Part shown: positions 54,338 to 62,816 of the stretch, piece after piece
How the letters are laid out: the number at the start of each line of letters is the position of its first letter
Position numbering within the stretch: position 1 is the first letter of the stretch
NCBI RefSeq assembly: GCF_002895435.1
Contig: NZ_POYJ01000009.1
Span: forward strand, 1 to 64,000
Length of the DNA stretch: 64,000 nt
Direction: 5' to 3'
Source: Aquimarina sediminis
GTDB lineage: Bacteria; Bacteroidota; Bacteroidia; Flavobacteriales; Flavobacteriaceae
Position numbers and translations under genes: made by a program
Notes under the pieces: generated by a model
What the model saw: only the letters and a program-made list of their open reading frames with translations
Databases searched by the model: none
Told to the model about the DNA's origin: nothing

Positions 54338-55465
54338 TTAGAAATTAATATCTAGTGCATAAATAGCAAATGACCCCAGCCAGTGCCCTCCTTCATAACT
54401 ATCCCCTACAAGATTTGGCAAGGAATAGGTTACATGTGTATTCGCTATAGAAAACAAATGTGCATAGTCTTCATACTGGTTTGCTAAGCCATACAACACC
54501 CATGCTCTACTAAAATTGAGTCCGTCTAAATGTACTAACTTACCGTCGGTTCGATCAGAGACTTCTCCTACATCAATCGAGAAATTCTTAGTTTTTAGCT
54601 GTGGCATAAAGTCTGAAATCCAAACATCAAAGTGTTCTTTATTCAACACTCGTCTCATAAGGTCTATTTCTTCAAAACATGGAGATAAGAAATCATAACC
54701 ACTAGGCTCCCAACCGATTGGACAGTCTTTATCATTATCATAAAATTCTTTTGCTCTTGTTTCTATAAGACCTTTTAGTTTTTGATCTTTTACCGTGTTA
54801 GCATAATCCCATGCAAATGATAGCCCAAAAGCAGTATTAGTATGTTCACCTACCCTAATAGGGTACTTAAGTTTAGGTAAAAAATCAATATATCGCTGAA
54901 CAATTATATCGGTAAGCGGCTGTAAATTTTCTTCGAGTTCTCTGGCTAATGGATCATCCCAGGTATGTAGCTCTTCGGCTAGCTTAAGCAACCATGCCCA
55001 GCCATATGTTCGTTCATAAGATTTGTTATGCTTACCTTCAAAATATTGAATCTCTATCGCTATGTTTTCTTTGGAGATATTTTGAAGCAGCTTAGTTTTT
55101 GCCTCTTCTCTTTTTTCTAGGTTTGGGAATTTTTTTAAAAGTTTTACCAACGACCAATGCCCGTGAACCGATGAATGCCAATCAAAACATCCATAAAATG
55201 TAGGATGTAGCTCATGCGGCTCTCCGATATTTTCTTTACCTCCTAAGGTCTGTCCTAATTTATTAGGGTACTCTACCTGCAAACAGGCTAACGGAAGGGT
55301 TGCTAAATTATTAGCCTGGTCTAATGAAAGTCGTAGAGGTTCTTCAATTGGATTTTCTTTTGGCTCTTCTGTTTCTAGATGTTCTAATGGTTGTTTCTCA
55401 GTTTTTTTACCATCATTACAACTAAAGAATGTAATAGTCAAAATCAAAAAAAGTATTCGATACAT
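54338..55465 (-). CDS. DUF2891 lipoprotein
   Basis: 375 residues from the ATG at 55465. Lipobox ILFLILTITFFSCNDGK, so lipid-anchored. The body has CLQVEYPNKLGQTLG, LHPTFYGCFDWHSSVHGHWSLVKLLKKFPNL, GEHTNTAFGLSFAWDYA and SPCFEEIDLMRRVL, the DUF2891 pattern; an alpha/alpha-barrel glycosidase-like fold is often proposed for the family. Substrate unknown. Ends 4 bases before the transporter start. Confidence 0.83.
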   Translation of the reverse strand: MYRILFLILTITFFSCNDGKKTEKQPLEHLETEEPKENPIEEPLRLSLDQANNLATLPLACLQVEYPNKLGQTLGGKENIGEPHELHPTFYGCFDWHSSVHGHWSLVKLLKKFPNLEKREEAKTKLLQNISKENIAIEIQYFEGKHNKSYERTYGWAWLLKLAEELHTWDDPLARELEENLQPLTDIIVQRYIDFLPKLKYPIRVGEHTNTAFGLSFAWDYANTVKDQKLKGLIETRAKEFYDNDKDCPIGWEPSGYDFLSPCFEEIDLMRRVLNKEHFDVWISDFMPQLKTKNFSIDVGEVSDRTDGKLVHLDGLNFSRAWVLYGLANQYEDYAHLFSIANTHVTYSLPNLVGDSYEGGHWLGSFAIYALDINF

Positions 55466-55676
55466 AATCAATATTTAGAGTTTATGAAATATTCATTTCT
55501 CTAAAAATATTGATTTCCCTTAGGGCATTACTCAGATTGTTAATAAGAAGAGGAAATAGTTTATAAATTCTTAATTTGCTAACATAAGTTCAAAAATCTA
55601 TTGACTTTATACATATAATGTATTATTATAGTCAATAATCAAATTGTACAATAAGATATAAACTGTCTATTTATAC

Positions 55677-57215
55677 TCACCCCAACCAACCATCACGATC
55701 CAAACTTCTGTATTGTATTGCTTCTGAGATATGATCTCCTTGTATGGATTCTGAACCCTCGAGATCAGCAATGGTTCTTGATACTTTTAGAATTCGATCA
55801 TAGGCTCTAGCAGAGAGATTTAATCGCTCCATGGCAGTTTTTAATAACTCTTTTGATGCTTTCTCTAAGGAGCAATGTTGTTTTATTTGCTTTACCCCCA
55901 TCTGCGCATTATAATGTATACTTTTAAAATCAGAGAATCTTTGGGTCTGTATGTCTCTGGCTTTGATTACTCTTTTTCTTATTTCGACACTAGATTCTCC
56001 TCTTCGCTCTTCACTAAGCTTATCGAAGGGCACAGGAGTAACCTCTATATGAATATCTATTCTATCTAATAATGGTCCTGATATTTTACTAAGATAGCGT
56101 TGCATTTCTGCTGGAGAGGAGGTTACCGGAGCACTCGGGTCATTAAAATATCCTCCAGGACTAGGGTTCATACTAGCTACCAGCATAAAACTAGAAGGGT
56201 AGGTAACAGTAAACTTGGCTCTGGATATGGTCACCTCTCTATCTTCCAGAGGTTGACGCATAACCTCTAACACCTCTCTTTTAAATTCTGGAAGTTCATC
56301 AAGAAACAACACTCCATTATGAGATAATGATATTTCTCCTGGTTGTGGATAACTCCCTCCACCCACTAATGCAACATTAGATATTGTATGATGCGGGCTA
56401 CGAAATGGACGTTGTGCCATTAACCCAACATTATCTTTAATACGCCCAACGACACTGTGAATTTTTGTAGTTTCTAGAGCTTCTTGCAATGACATAGGTG
56501 GCAATATACCAGGTAACCTTTTACTGATCATTGTTTTACCACTTCCTGGAGGACCTACCAGTATGATATTATGCCCTCCTGCTGCTGCGATCTCCATACA
56601 TCGTTTTATACTTTCTTGTCCTTTTACATCTGCAAAATCAAACTCAGGATTATCAAGTGCTGTAAAAAACTCATCTCTAGTATCTACTATGGTTTGCTCT
56701 AATGCTCCTTTATCATCAAAATAATCTATCACTTCTTTGATGTTATCAACTCCATATACTTCGAGGTGATCTACTATCGCAGCCTCTTTAGCGTTTTGTT
56801 TTGGCAGTATAAATCCCTTAAAACCTTCTTCTCTGGCTTTAATCGCTATTGGTAATGCTCCTTTTATTGGTTGCAGGCTTCCGTCGAGAGATAATTCTCC
56901 CATTATTAGATATTCAGAAATAGTGGTTCCTTTGATTTGTGAACTAGCAGCAAGAATCCCTAATGCCAGGGTGAGATCATATGCAGATCCTTCTTTTCTT
57001 AAATCTGCAGGAGCCATGTTAATGGTAATCTTCTTTCCTGGTAATTTATAACCATTGTTTTGTAAAGCTGCGGCAATTCGATAGCTACTTTCACGTATTG
57101 CATTATCAGGCAAGCCAACAAGGTGATACCCTATCCCTTTGTCAATATTTACTTCGACTGTAATTGTAGTAGCTTCAACTCCAAAAACAGAACTCCCAAA
57201 AACTTTTGTAAGCAT
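55677..57215 (-). CDS. YifB/ComM-family Mg-chelatase-like AAA ATPase
   Basis: 512 residues from the ATG at 57215 (MLTKVFGSSVFGVEA). N-terminal ChlI-like domain (YHLVGLPDNAIRESSYRIAAAL), AAA core with Walker A GPPGSGKTMISKRLPGILPPM, Walker B VLFLDELPEF, SISTASMNP-type sensor segment, and the C-terminal Mg-chelatase motif ARAYDRILKVSRTIADLEG. ComM homologues are helicases that aid branch migration during natural transformation; that role here is inferred. Confidence 0.9.
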   Translation of the reverse strand: MLTKVFGSSVFGVEATTITVEVNIDKGIGYHLVGLPDNAIRESSYRIAAALQNNGYKLPGKKITINMAPADLRKEGSAYDLTLALGILAASSQIKGTTISEYLIMGELSLDGSLQPIKGALPIAIKAREEGFKGFILPKQNAKEAAIVDHLEVYGVDNIKEVIDYFDDKGALEQTIVDTRDEFFTALDNPEFDFADVKGQESIKRCMEIAAAGGHNIILVGPPGSGKTMISKRLPGILPPMSLQEALETTKIHSVVGRIKDNVGLMAQRPFRSPHHTISNVALVGGGSYPQPGEISLSHNGVLFLDELPEFKREVLEVMRQPLEDREVTISRAKFTVTYPSSFMLVASMNPSPGGYFNDPSAPVTSSPAEMQRYLSKISGPLLDRIDIHIEVTPVPFDKLSEERRGESSVEIRKRVIKARDIQTQRFSDFKSIHYNAQMGVKQIKQHCSLEKASKELLKTAMERLNLSARAYDRILKVSRTIADLEGSESIQGDHISEAIQYRSLDRDGWLG

Positions 57216-57326
57216 ATTTGTGTTTTTACATAAATGCAAACATAATAATAGCGAGTTTTAAAAAATGAAACTAGAATTTTGTATTGGTTATATAAAAAGC
57301 ATCTCCTATGTACATACTTAATTAAA

Positions 57327-57390
57327 AAAGTAGGGTTTTTAGCCTCTTATAGATATATTACGTATGATACCGAAGCCTGTGCCCTACTTT
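57327..57390 (-). terminator. Long-loop terminator of the aspartate kinase gene
   Basis: AAAGTAGGG (57382-57390, minus-strand 5' arm) pairs with CCCTACTTT (57327-57335), 46-base loop, followed by TTTAATTAAG on the minus strand. Confidence 0.5.
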
Positions 57391-57425
57391 CCGTTCTTGT
57401 ATAAATTGAATTACATAACAAACAA

Positions 57426-58763
57426 TTATACAACTGCCTCTACCTGAGCCTGAAACAGTTTTTCGTTTAGAAACCTTAATGTTGGTATTTTGTCTTTAGT
57501 GTCTACCAAAATTGATATATTATTATTACTACCTCCATATGATACCATACGTACAGGAATAAAATTTAATATCTCAAAAAGTTTATATGAGTTTTTATCA
57601 TTGATTACAGATTCTCCTACGATACAAATAATACTATGGTCTTGATCTACAGTCACCTCTGCATAGGTTTCTATTTCTTTAACAATTTTATCCAGATTAC
57701 TTGTATCATCAATTGTTAATGATATTGCGATCTCTGATGTCGTAATCATATCTATTGAAGTATGATAGTTATCAAAAACTTCAAAAATTCTTCTTAGGTA
57801 TCCATGAGCCATCAACATACGATTAGATTTGATTTTGATAGCTGTAATTCCATCTTTTGCTGAAATTGCTTTCAATCCTTTCTGATATGTTTTATTAGAA
57901 ATAACGGTTCCTGGCGCATCTGGAGCAAACGTATTCTTTAGAAGTACAGGTATATCTTTACCAACAACTGGAGATACAGTTTGGGGGTGAAGAATTTTGG
58001 CCCCAAAATATGCTAATTCTGCTGCTTCATTGTATGTAAGGTGAGAAATAGGGCGTGTTTCATCAACATATCTAGGATCGTTATTATGTAACCCATCAAT
58101 ATCTGTCCATATTTGTACTTCTGAAGCATTCAATGCCGCACCTATTATAGTTGATGTATAATCGCTTCCTCCTCTTTTTAAATGACTGATTTGTTCTTTT
58201 TCATTTCTACAAACAAATCCTTGCGTGATGTATAAAGAAGCTTGTTCACTATTCTCAATAACATTATTCAGTCTTGTGCCTACCTTTTCAATATTGGGGT
58301 TTTCTATAGAATCTACATGCATAAACTCTTTGGCGTCCAACAACACATTATGTATTCCTATCGAAGTTAAAAAACCAGAGAAAATGTAAGTTAAAATAGT
58401 TTCTCCATACGTTATGATTCTTGAATTTATTATTTCAGAATATTCTTGGCTTGCTATCTCAAACATTTCAGTTATCATAGTAGATAAACCGTCCTTAAGA
58501 GCATTTCTTGTTTCTTGATCTTCAATTAGCTCATCAATAACATCACTATGTTTACTCTCTAGCTGGTGTAAGTTTCTAGTAATTGCCTCTGCATCATCAA
58601 ATTTTATATTTTCGACTAATCGAACTAGTTGATCTGTAACTCCAGACATTGCAGAACAAACTACAATTTTATTTTCTTGATCTGCCGTTAAAATCTCTCT
58701 AACTTTATTTAGGTTTTCTACAGACCCAACAGAAGTACCACCAAACTTTAAAACTTTCATCAA
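57426..58763 (-). CDS. lysC: Aspartate kinase
   Basis: 445 residues, monofunctional. MKVLKFGGTSVGSVENLNKVREIL at the start, GGSDYTSTIIGAALNASEVQIWTDIDGLHNNDPR in the catalytic domain, and two C-terminal ACT domains (from about residue 300: IKIKSNRMLMAHGYLRRIFEVFDNYHTSIDMI). First step from aspartate toward Lys, Thr and Met. Its feedback effector cannot be told from sequence. Divergent from the ACT-domain gene at 58872, sharing a 108-base promoter region. Confidence 0.92.
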   Translation of the reverse strand: MMKVLKFGGTSVGSVENLNKVREILTADQENKIVVCSAMSGVTDQLVRLVENIKFDDAEAITRNLHQLESKHSDVIDELIEDQETRNALKDGLSTMITEMFEIASQEYSEIINSRIITYGETILTYIFSGFLTSIGIHNVLLDAKEFMHVDSIENPNIEKVGTRLNNVIENSEQASLYITQGFVCRNEKEQISHLKRGGSDYTSTIIGAALNASEVQIWTDIDGLHNNDPRYVDETRPISHLTYNEAAELAYFGAKILHPQTVSPVVGKDIPVLLKNTFAPDAPGTVISNKTYQKGLKAISAKDGITAIKIKSNRMLMAHGYLRRIFEVFDNYHTSIDMITTSEIAISLTIDDTSNLDKIVKEIETYAEVTVDQDHSIICIVGESVINDKNSYKLFEILNFIPVRMVSYGGSNNNISILVDTKDKIPTLRFLNEKLFQAQVEAVV

Positions 58764-58871
58764 TCTTGATTTTTCAATTTTTCAACAGTGCATAATTAAT
58801 TAATAATGTACAAATAATAAATATTTTAAAAGAAAAAGCATAAATTTGCACAGAATGTTAAATATGTAACA

Positions 58872-59516
58872 ATGAAAACAATTACTGATTGTGTGCATAA
58901 TATACTACGGCACCAGCCTTTTCTTGAAGATGCTTTATCTAGGGATATTATTAATTTTAGTTCTCTAGCTGTTGACTTATTACCAAAAGTTGAAAAAGTT
59001 ATGAAAAAACCTGTTAAACCAGGTTCTATCGTAATGGCATTACGACGTTATCATCCAAGGAGGATTAAAAATCTTGATAATTTAAGGAACTTGGGTGATA
59101 TTGTTGTTAGGTCAGGAATTACAGAATATACATTCCTAAACTCTAACAGCATACTAACAAGTCAGAGCAACCTTTTGGATAGTGTTAAAGATGAAGCTAA
59201 GGCTTATTTTACTTATTCAAGTAATTTTCAGGAGAGTAATATACTAGTGACTTCTACACTTAAAAATACTGTTGAAAAGCATTTCAAAAATGAAACATGT
59301 ATTTCGGTAACCGATGATTTATCATCTATCTCTATAGCCTTGTCTGAAGATAATTCTAAGATAATTGGTTTGTATTTTTATATTTTTAAGCTTTTGGCTT
59401 ACGAAGGTATCCCTGTTTTTGAAGTTATCTCTACCTCAAATTACTTTACCCTGTTTTTGGAAAAAGAATACGTGAACAAAGCTTTCCTATTGATGAATGA
59501 AATAAAAGAAAGTTAA
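58872..59516 (+). CDS. Predicted regulator of amino-acid metabolism with ACT-like domain
   Basis: 214 residues. The N-terminal 65 residues (LSRDIINFSSLAVDLLPKVEKVMKKPVKPGSIVMALRRYHPRR) resemble the helical/HTH-like part of the COG2150 type of predicted ACT regulators. The C-terminal part (about 150-214) repeats the ACT pattern IGLYFYIFKLLAYEGIPVFEVISTSNYFTLFLEKEYVNKAFLLM. The gene is divergent from aspartate kinase, so a role in sensing an aspartate-family amino acid is plausible. I know of no experimental function. Confidence 0.6.
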   Translation: MKTITDCVHNILRHQPFLEDALSRDIINFSSLAVDLLPKVEKVMKKPVKPGSIVMALRRYHPRRIKNLDNLRNLGDIVVRSGITEYTFLNSNSILTSQSNLLDSVKDEAKAYFTYSSNFQESNILVTSTLKNTVEKHFKNETCISVTDDLSSISIALSEDNSKIIGLYFYIFKLLAYEGIPVFEVISTSNYFTLFLEKEYVNKAFLLMNEIKES

Positions 59517-59541
59517 TACCATTTGGTATCAATCTATACAT

Positions 59542-59575
59542 AAAAAACCCTGCTGAATTAGCAGGGTTTTTTTTA
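59542..59575. terminator. Terminator between convergent genes
   Basis: AAAAACCCTGCT/AGCAGGGTTTTT stem with a 5-base loop and T8, 26 bases after the ACT-regulator stop. A-run on the other side makes it usable from the M13 peptidase gene as well. Confidence 0.9.
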
Positions 59576-59593
59576 TAATTCAAATGATTAGAA

Positions 59594-61663
59594 TTACCAG
59601 ATATGTACTCTTTTTTCTGGCGCTAAATACATCTTATCACCTTCTTTAATGTCAAAGGCATCATAAAATGCCTGGATATTTAATAACGGTTGTATCGCTC
59701 TTGTATCTCCTGGAGAATGTGGATCTGTTTTGATTTGAGTTCTCAAAGCATCTTCTCTAATCTTTGTTCTCCATACAGTTGCCCAAGACATAAAGAATCT
59801 CTGTTCTGCAGTAAATCCATCAATATCTTCTGGTCTTCCGTTTTCTGCAAAATGCAACTGTAACCCATCATAAGCACCAAGTACTCCTCCTAAATCTCCA
59901 ATATTTTCACCTAGAGTAAACTTCCCGTTGATAAAAACACTATCTAATACTTCTATAGCACTATATTGTTCTGCTAAAGCATTCCCTCTTTCTGTAAATT
60001 TAGTAAGATCATCTTCTGTCCACCAATTAGAAAGATTTCCTTCTGCATCGAAACGAGCTCCAGAATCATCAAATGCGTGGGATATTTCATGTCCAATTAC
60101 TGCTCCTATGCCGCCATAATTAACGGCATCGTCTGCTGTGTAGTTATAAAAAGGTGGTTGAAGTATTGCCGCAGGAAAAACAATTTCATTAAACAAGGGG
60201 TTGAAATATGCATTTACTGTTTGAGGAGACATTCCCCATTTGGTTTTATCCACTGGTTCTCCAATTTCTGAAATGGATTTATCAAAAGACCATTTAGACA
60301 CTGCCATAGTGTTCTCAAAATTAGAGTTTTCTTCTTTTACTCCCAATGTTGAGTAATCTTCCCATTTATTAGGATAACCAATCTTAACCGTAAATTTATC
60401 AAGTTTTTCAATAGCTTTTGCTTTTGTGCTGTCACTCATCCAATCTAAAGCTTCAATTCTTTTTTGGTAAGCTTTAATGACATTTGCTATCATTTTTTCA
60501 GCTTTTTCTTTAGCTTCTGGCGGAAACTTAGCATCAACATATAATTGACCGATAGCTTCTCCTACAGAACCATTTACTCTAGCTAATGCACGTTCTTCTA
60601 ATGGTCTTTGTTTTTTAGCTCCACTAAGTGTTTTGCTATAAAAATCCCAGTTTGCTTTTTCTATTTCTGTAGAAAGTGCTCCTGTTACATTATTCAATGT
60701 AGACCACTTTAATACTGTTTTTAAGTCTTCAATTCCTGTATCTGCCAACACTCCTTGTAGAGCTTTCATATATTTTGGTTCTAAAACCATAACAGTATCC
60801 AACTGTTTTTCTACTCCAAGGTCTTTCATTAATTTAATCCAATCTACTGATGGTGTCATTTCTGAAAGTTGAGTAACACTTCTAGGATTATTGAAGTTAC
60901 GAGCATCACGACTCTGTACTTTATCTAATCTAGGCTCGGCAAGTTTAGTTTCTATAGCCAAAATAGTCTCTGCTGATTTACGTGCTTCTTGTTCTGTATC
61001 ACCGATATACTGAAGCATTCTAGTGATATGATCTAGGTATTGACCTCTGATTTCCTTTGATTTATCATCTTGATCTAAATAGTAATCACGATCAGGTAAC
61101 CCTAAATTTCCAGTAGTAACATATGGAGCATTGATATCACTATTATTTAAATCAGGAAATGAAGTAAATCCAAAGAATGGTGCAGTTACAGCAGTTTCTG
61201 TAGCTAATACTTCTTGTAGATCTTTAATGTTTTTTATTGTGGCAATTTTATCTAAGGTAGGTTGTAATGGTGCAACACCTGCCTTATCTCTTGCTGTAGT
61301 ATCCATTATTGATTCAAAAATGGACAACGCTTTATGCTGATCAGTACCTGCTGCATATTTACCACTAGCTTTTGCTTCTTCCAAAATCTTTAGAACATCA
61401 TCATCAGTTTTTTTTCTCAAAACACCAAAACCACCCCATCGTGTTCTATCTTCGGGAATTTCTGTGGTTTTCATCCAATTACCATTAACGTAATTGTAGA
61501 AATCCTCTTTTGGACTCACGGTAGAATCCATATTTTCCAGAACTATTCCTGGAATTTTTTCAACTTCGGCTATAGCTTTAGTATCAACATCCTCTTTTTT
61601 TGTTTCATTTTTACAACTTACAAAAGCGAGAATGAGTACCGCCAAAAAATGTATTTTTTTCAT
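59594..61663 (-). CDS. M13-family metallopeptidase lipoprotein (PepO/neprilysin type)
   Basis: 689 residues from the ATG at 61663 (MKKIHFLAVLILAFVSC), a lipoprotein signal with lipobox Cys. The M13 N domain starts DFYNYVNGNWMKTTEIPEDRTRWG; the zinc site is HEISH (529-533 counted from 61675) in GAVIGHEISHAFDDSGARFD, with the third ligand in GENIGDLGG (Glu590), and the C-terminal DPHSPGDTR is conserved. Cell-envelope oligopeptidase. Stands alone. Confidence 0.93.
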   Translation of the reverse strand: MKKIHFLAVLILAFVSCKNETKKEDVDTKAIAEVEKIPGIVLENMDSTVSPKEDFYNYVNGNWMKTTEIPEDRTRWGGFGVLRKKTDDDVLKILEEAKASGKYAAGTDQHKALSIFESIMDTTARDKAGVAPLQPTLDKIATIKNIKDLQEVLATETAVTAPFFGFTSFPDLNNSDINAPYVTTGNLGLPDRDYYLDQDDKSKEIRGQYLDHITRMLQYIGDTEQEARKSAETILAIETKLAEPRLDKVQSRDARNFNNPRSVTQLSEMTPSVDWIKLMKDLGVEKQLDTVMVLEPKYMKALQGVLADTGIEDLKTVLKWSTLNNVTGALSTEIEKANWDFYSKTLSGAKKQRPLEERALARVNGSVGEAIGQLYVDAKFPPEAKEKAEKMIANVIKAYQKRIEALDWMSDSTKAKAIEKLDKFTVKIGYPNKWEDYSTLGVKEENSNFENTMAVSKWSFDKSISEIGEPVDKTKWGMSPQTVNAYFNPLFNEIVFPAAILQPPFYNYTADDAVNYGGIGAVIGHEISHAFDDSGARFDAEGNLSNWWTEDDLTKFTERGNALAEQYSAIEVLDSVFINGKFTLGENIGDLGGVLGAYDGLQLHFAENGRPEDIDGFTAEQRFFMSWATVWRTKIREDALRTQIKTDPHSPGDTRAIQPLLNIQAFYDAFDIKEGDKMYLAPEKRVHIW

Positions 61664-61862
61664 TTTTATAATCATTCTGTTATTAAATTAAGATTAGTTA
61701 TCTTCCATATGACGTTTGAATTGAGAATTCGTTACGTATATAGAGCGCGTAATTTATACAAAATGAAATATGTTACCGGTTTTTGGATGTAGTTTTAACG
61801 AAAAAATAAGATTCTAAACACAATAAACTTGCAATATTTGAGTTGCCTCCTCCCTGAAACTA

Positions 61863-62318
61863 TTATTTTAATAATCTGGTATCAAAAGAAAACGGTTCTA
61901 TATTGAGAAGTTTTACTTGGTGAAACTCTGGATGTAATGGATTAACAAGAAGGTTTTGTTCCATAGGAATTATAATACTTGGCACCATTAGACCTAAGTA
62001 TTTTTCTTCAATTATCCAGTGCATGGCATAGTTCTGTACTTCTATTGGTACTGGAATTTTATTCCAATTATCTGGTACTTTTTTTATATCTATTGTAGTT
62101 ATTAATTCATCAGGTACAGTTATAGTTGCCAGTGCCATGTCATCTGGAAAATATGCCGCTGGCAAATGAGCCAAAACTTCTAATGTAGAAAGTGCAGCCG
62201 TAGTACTTGTATACAAAACTGCAACACCTTTGGGATTCCATCTTCCTCCTACTGTTTTTGCACCAATCCCGGTGAGGTCTTTAATATATTTTTGTTTTGC
62301 TATTCGGTATACCTGCAT
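61863..62318 (-). CDS. RES-domain toxin
   Basis: 151 residues. RES family signature: YRIAKQKYIKDLTGIGAKTVGGRWNPKGVAVLYTSTTAALSTLEVLAHL, which contains the Arg, Gly-Gly-Arg-Trp-Asn and Glu of the RES active site. Characterised RES toxins degrade NAD. Its first base overlaps the antitoxin stop region by one base. Confidence 0.9.
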   Translation of the reverse strand: MQVYRIAKQKYIKDLTGIGAKTVGGRWNPKGVAVLYTSTTAALSTLEVLAHLPAAYFPDDMALATITVPDELITTIDIKKVPDNWNKIPVPIEVQNYAMHWIIEEKYLGLMVPSIIIPMEQNLLVNPLHPEFHQVKLLNIEPFSFDTRLLK

Positions 62319-62770
62319 TATACAAAAATTCCATGTTCGATACGAACCAATTCTTCATTAAGTAATTGAAATCCAAAAGTAGTGTCCAAAAGTTCTTTTG
62401 GTTTTTTCATAGCTAGTGCTACACTTGGATGCTCCATCCAACTTTTAAATCGATTAAGGTCTCCAAAAATATTTTCTCCTTTTGCATAAAGTTTAGCTAA
62501 TTGCAAAACTCTGGCGCTTGCCTCTGTATTTAATTTCTTATTAAGATCATACCGTTGGATAGTGCGCTCAGACATATGAAGAATATGTGCTAACTCTTTA
62601 AGATCAAAATCAATAGTTTTTGCTAGATGTAACAATGCTTTTTTATCTATTCCGTTTCTTGACAACTCAATAAAATCATACATATTTCTTAGAGGAATGT
62701 CTATATTTAAATATCGTAATAGCCCTTTATTTTCAAAACTGTCAAAATCTAATGGAGATACTGCACTCAT
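62318..62770 (-). CDS. Xre/MbcA/ParS-type antitoxin of the RES pair
   Basis: 150 residues. Helical N-terminal DNA-binding part (LAKTIDFDLKELAHILHMSERTIQRYDLNKKLN) and the C-terminal toxin-binding domain (LAKLYAKGENIFGDLNRFKSWMEHPSVALAMKKPKELLDTTFGFQLLNEELVRIEHGIF). Antitoxin first and toxin second, the usual order. A perfect palindrome lies just upstream. Confidence 0.9.
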   Translation of the reverse strand: MSAVSPLDFDSFENKGLLRYLNIDIPLRNMYDFIELSRNGIDKKALLHLAKTIDFDLKELAHILHMSERTIQRYDLNKKLNTEASARVLQLAKLYAKGENIFGDLNRFKSWMEHPSVALAMKKPKELLDTTFGFQLLNEELVRIEHGIFV

Positions 62771-62775
62771 AGCTT

Positions 62776-62816
62776 TATAATTTATGACAAAAATACAAAA
62801 AATAATGACAATTGTC
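62776..62816 (-). promoter_or_regulatory. Promoter/operator of the RES/Xre pair
   Basis: GACAATTGTC (62807-62816) is a perfect 10-bp palindrome, and on the minus strand TATTTTTG (a TAnnTTTG box) lies 13 bases after its TTG. ATGACA occurs again before the start. Likely site of antitoxin autoregulation. Confidence 0.55.

Noticed and set aside
56000..56045. Apparent REP-like sequence (cttatcgaagggcac) inside the YifB gene
   Set aside because: It encodes the conserved family segment PFDKLSEE in frame. The resemblance to repeat sequence is coincidental.
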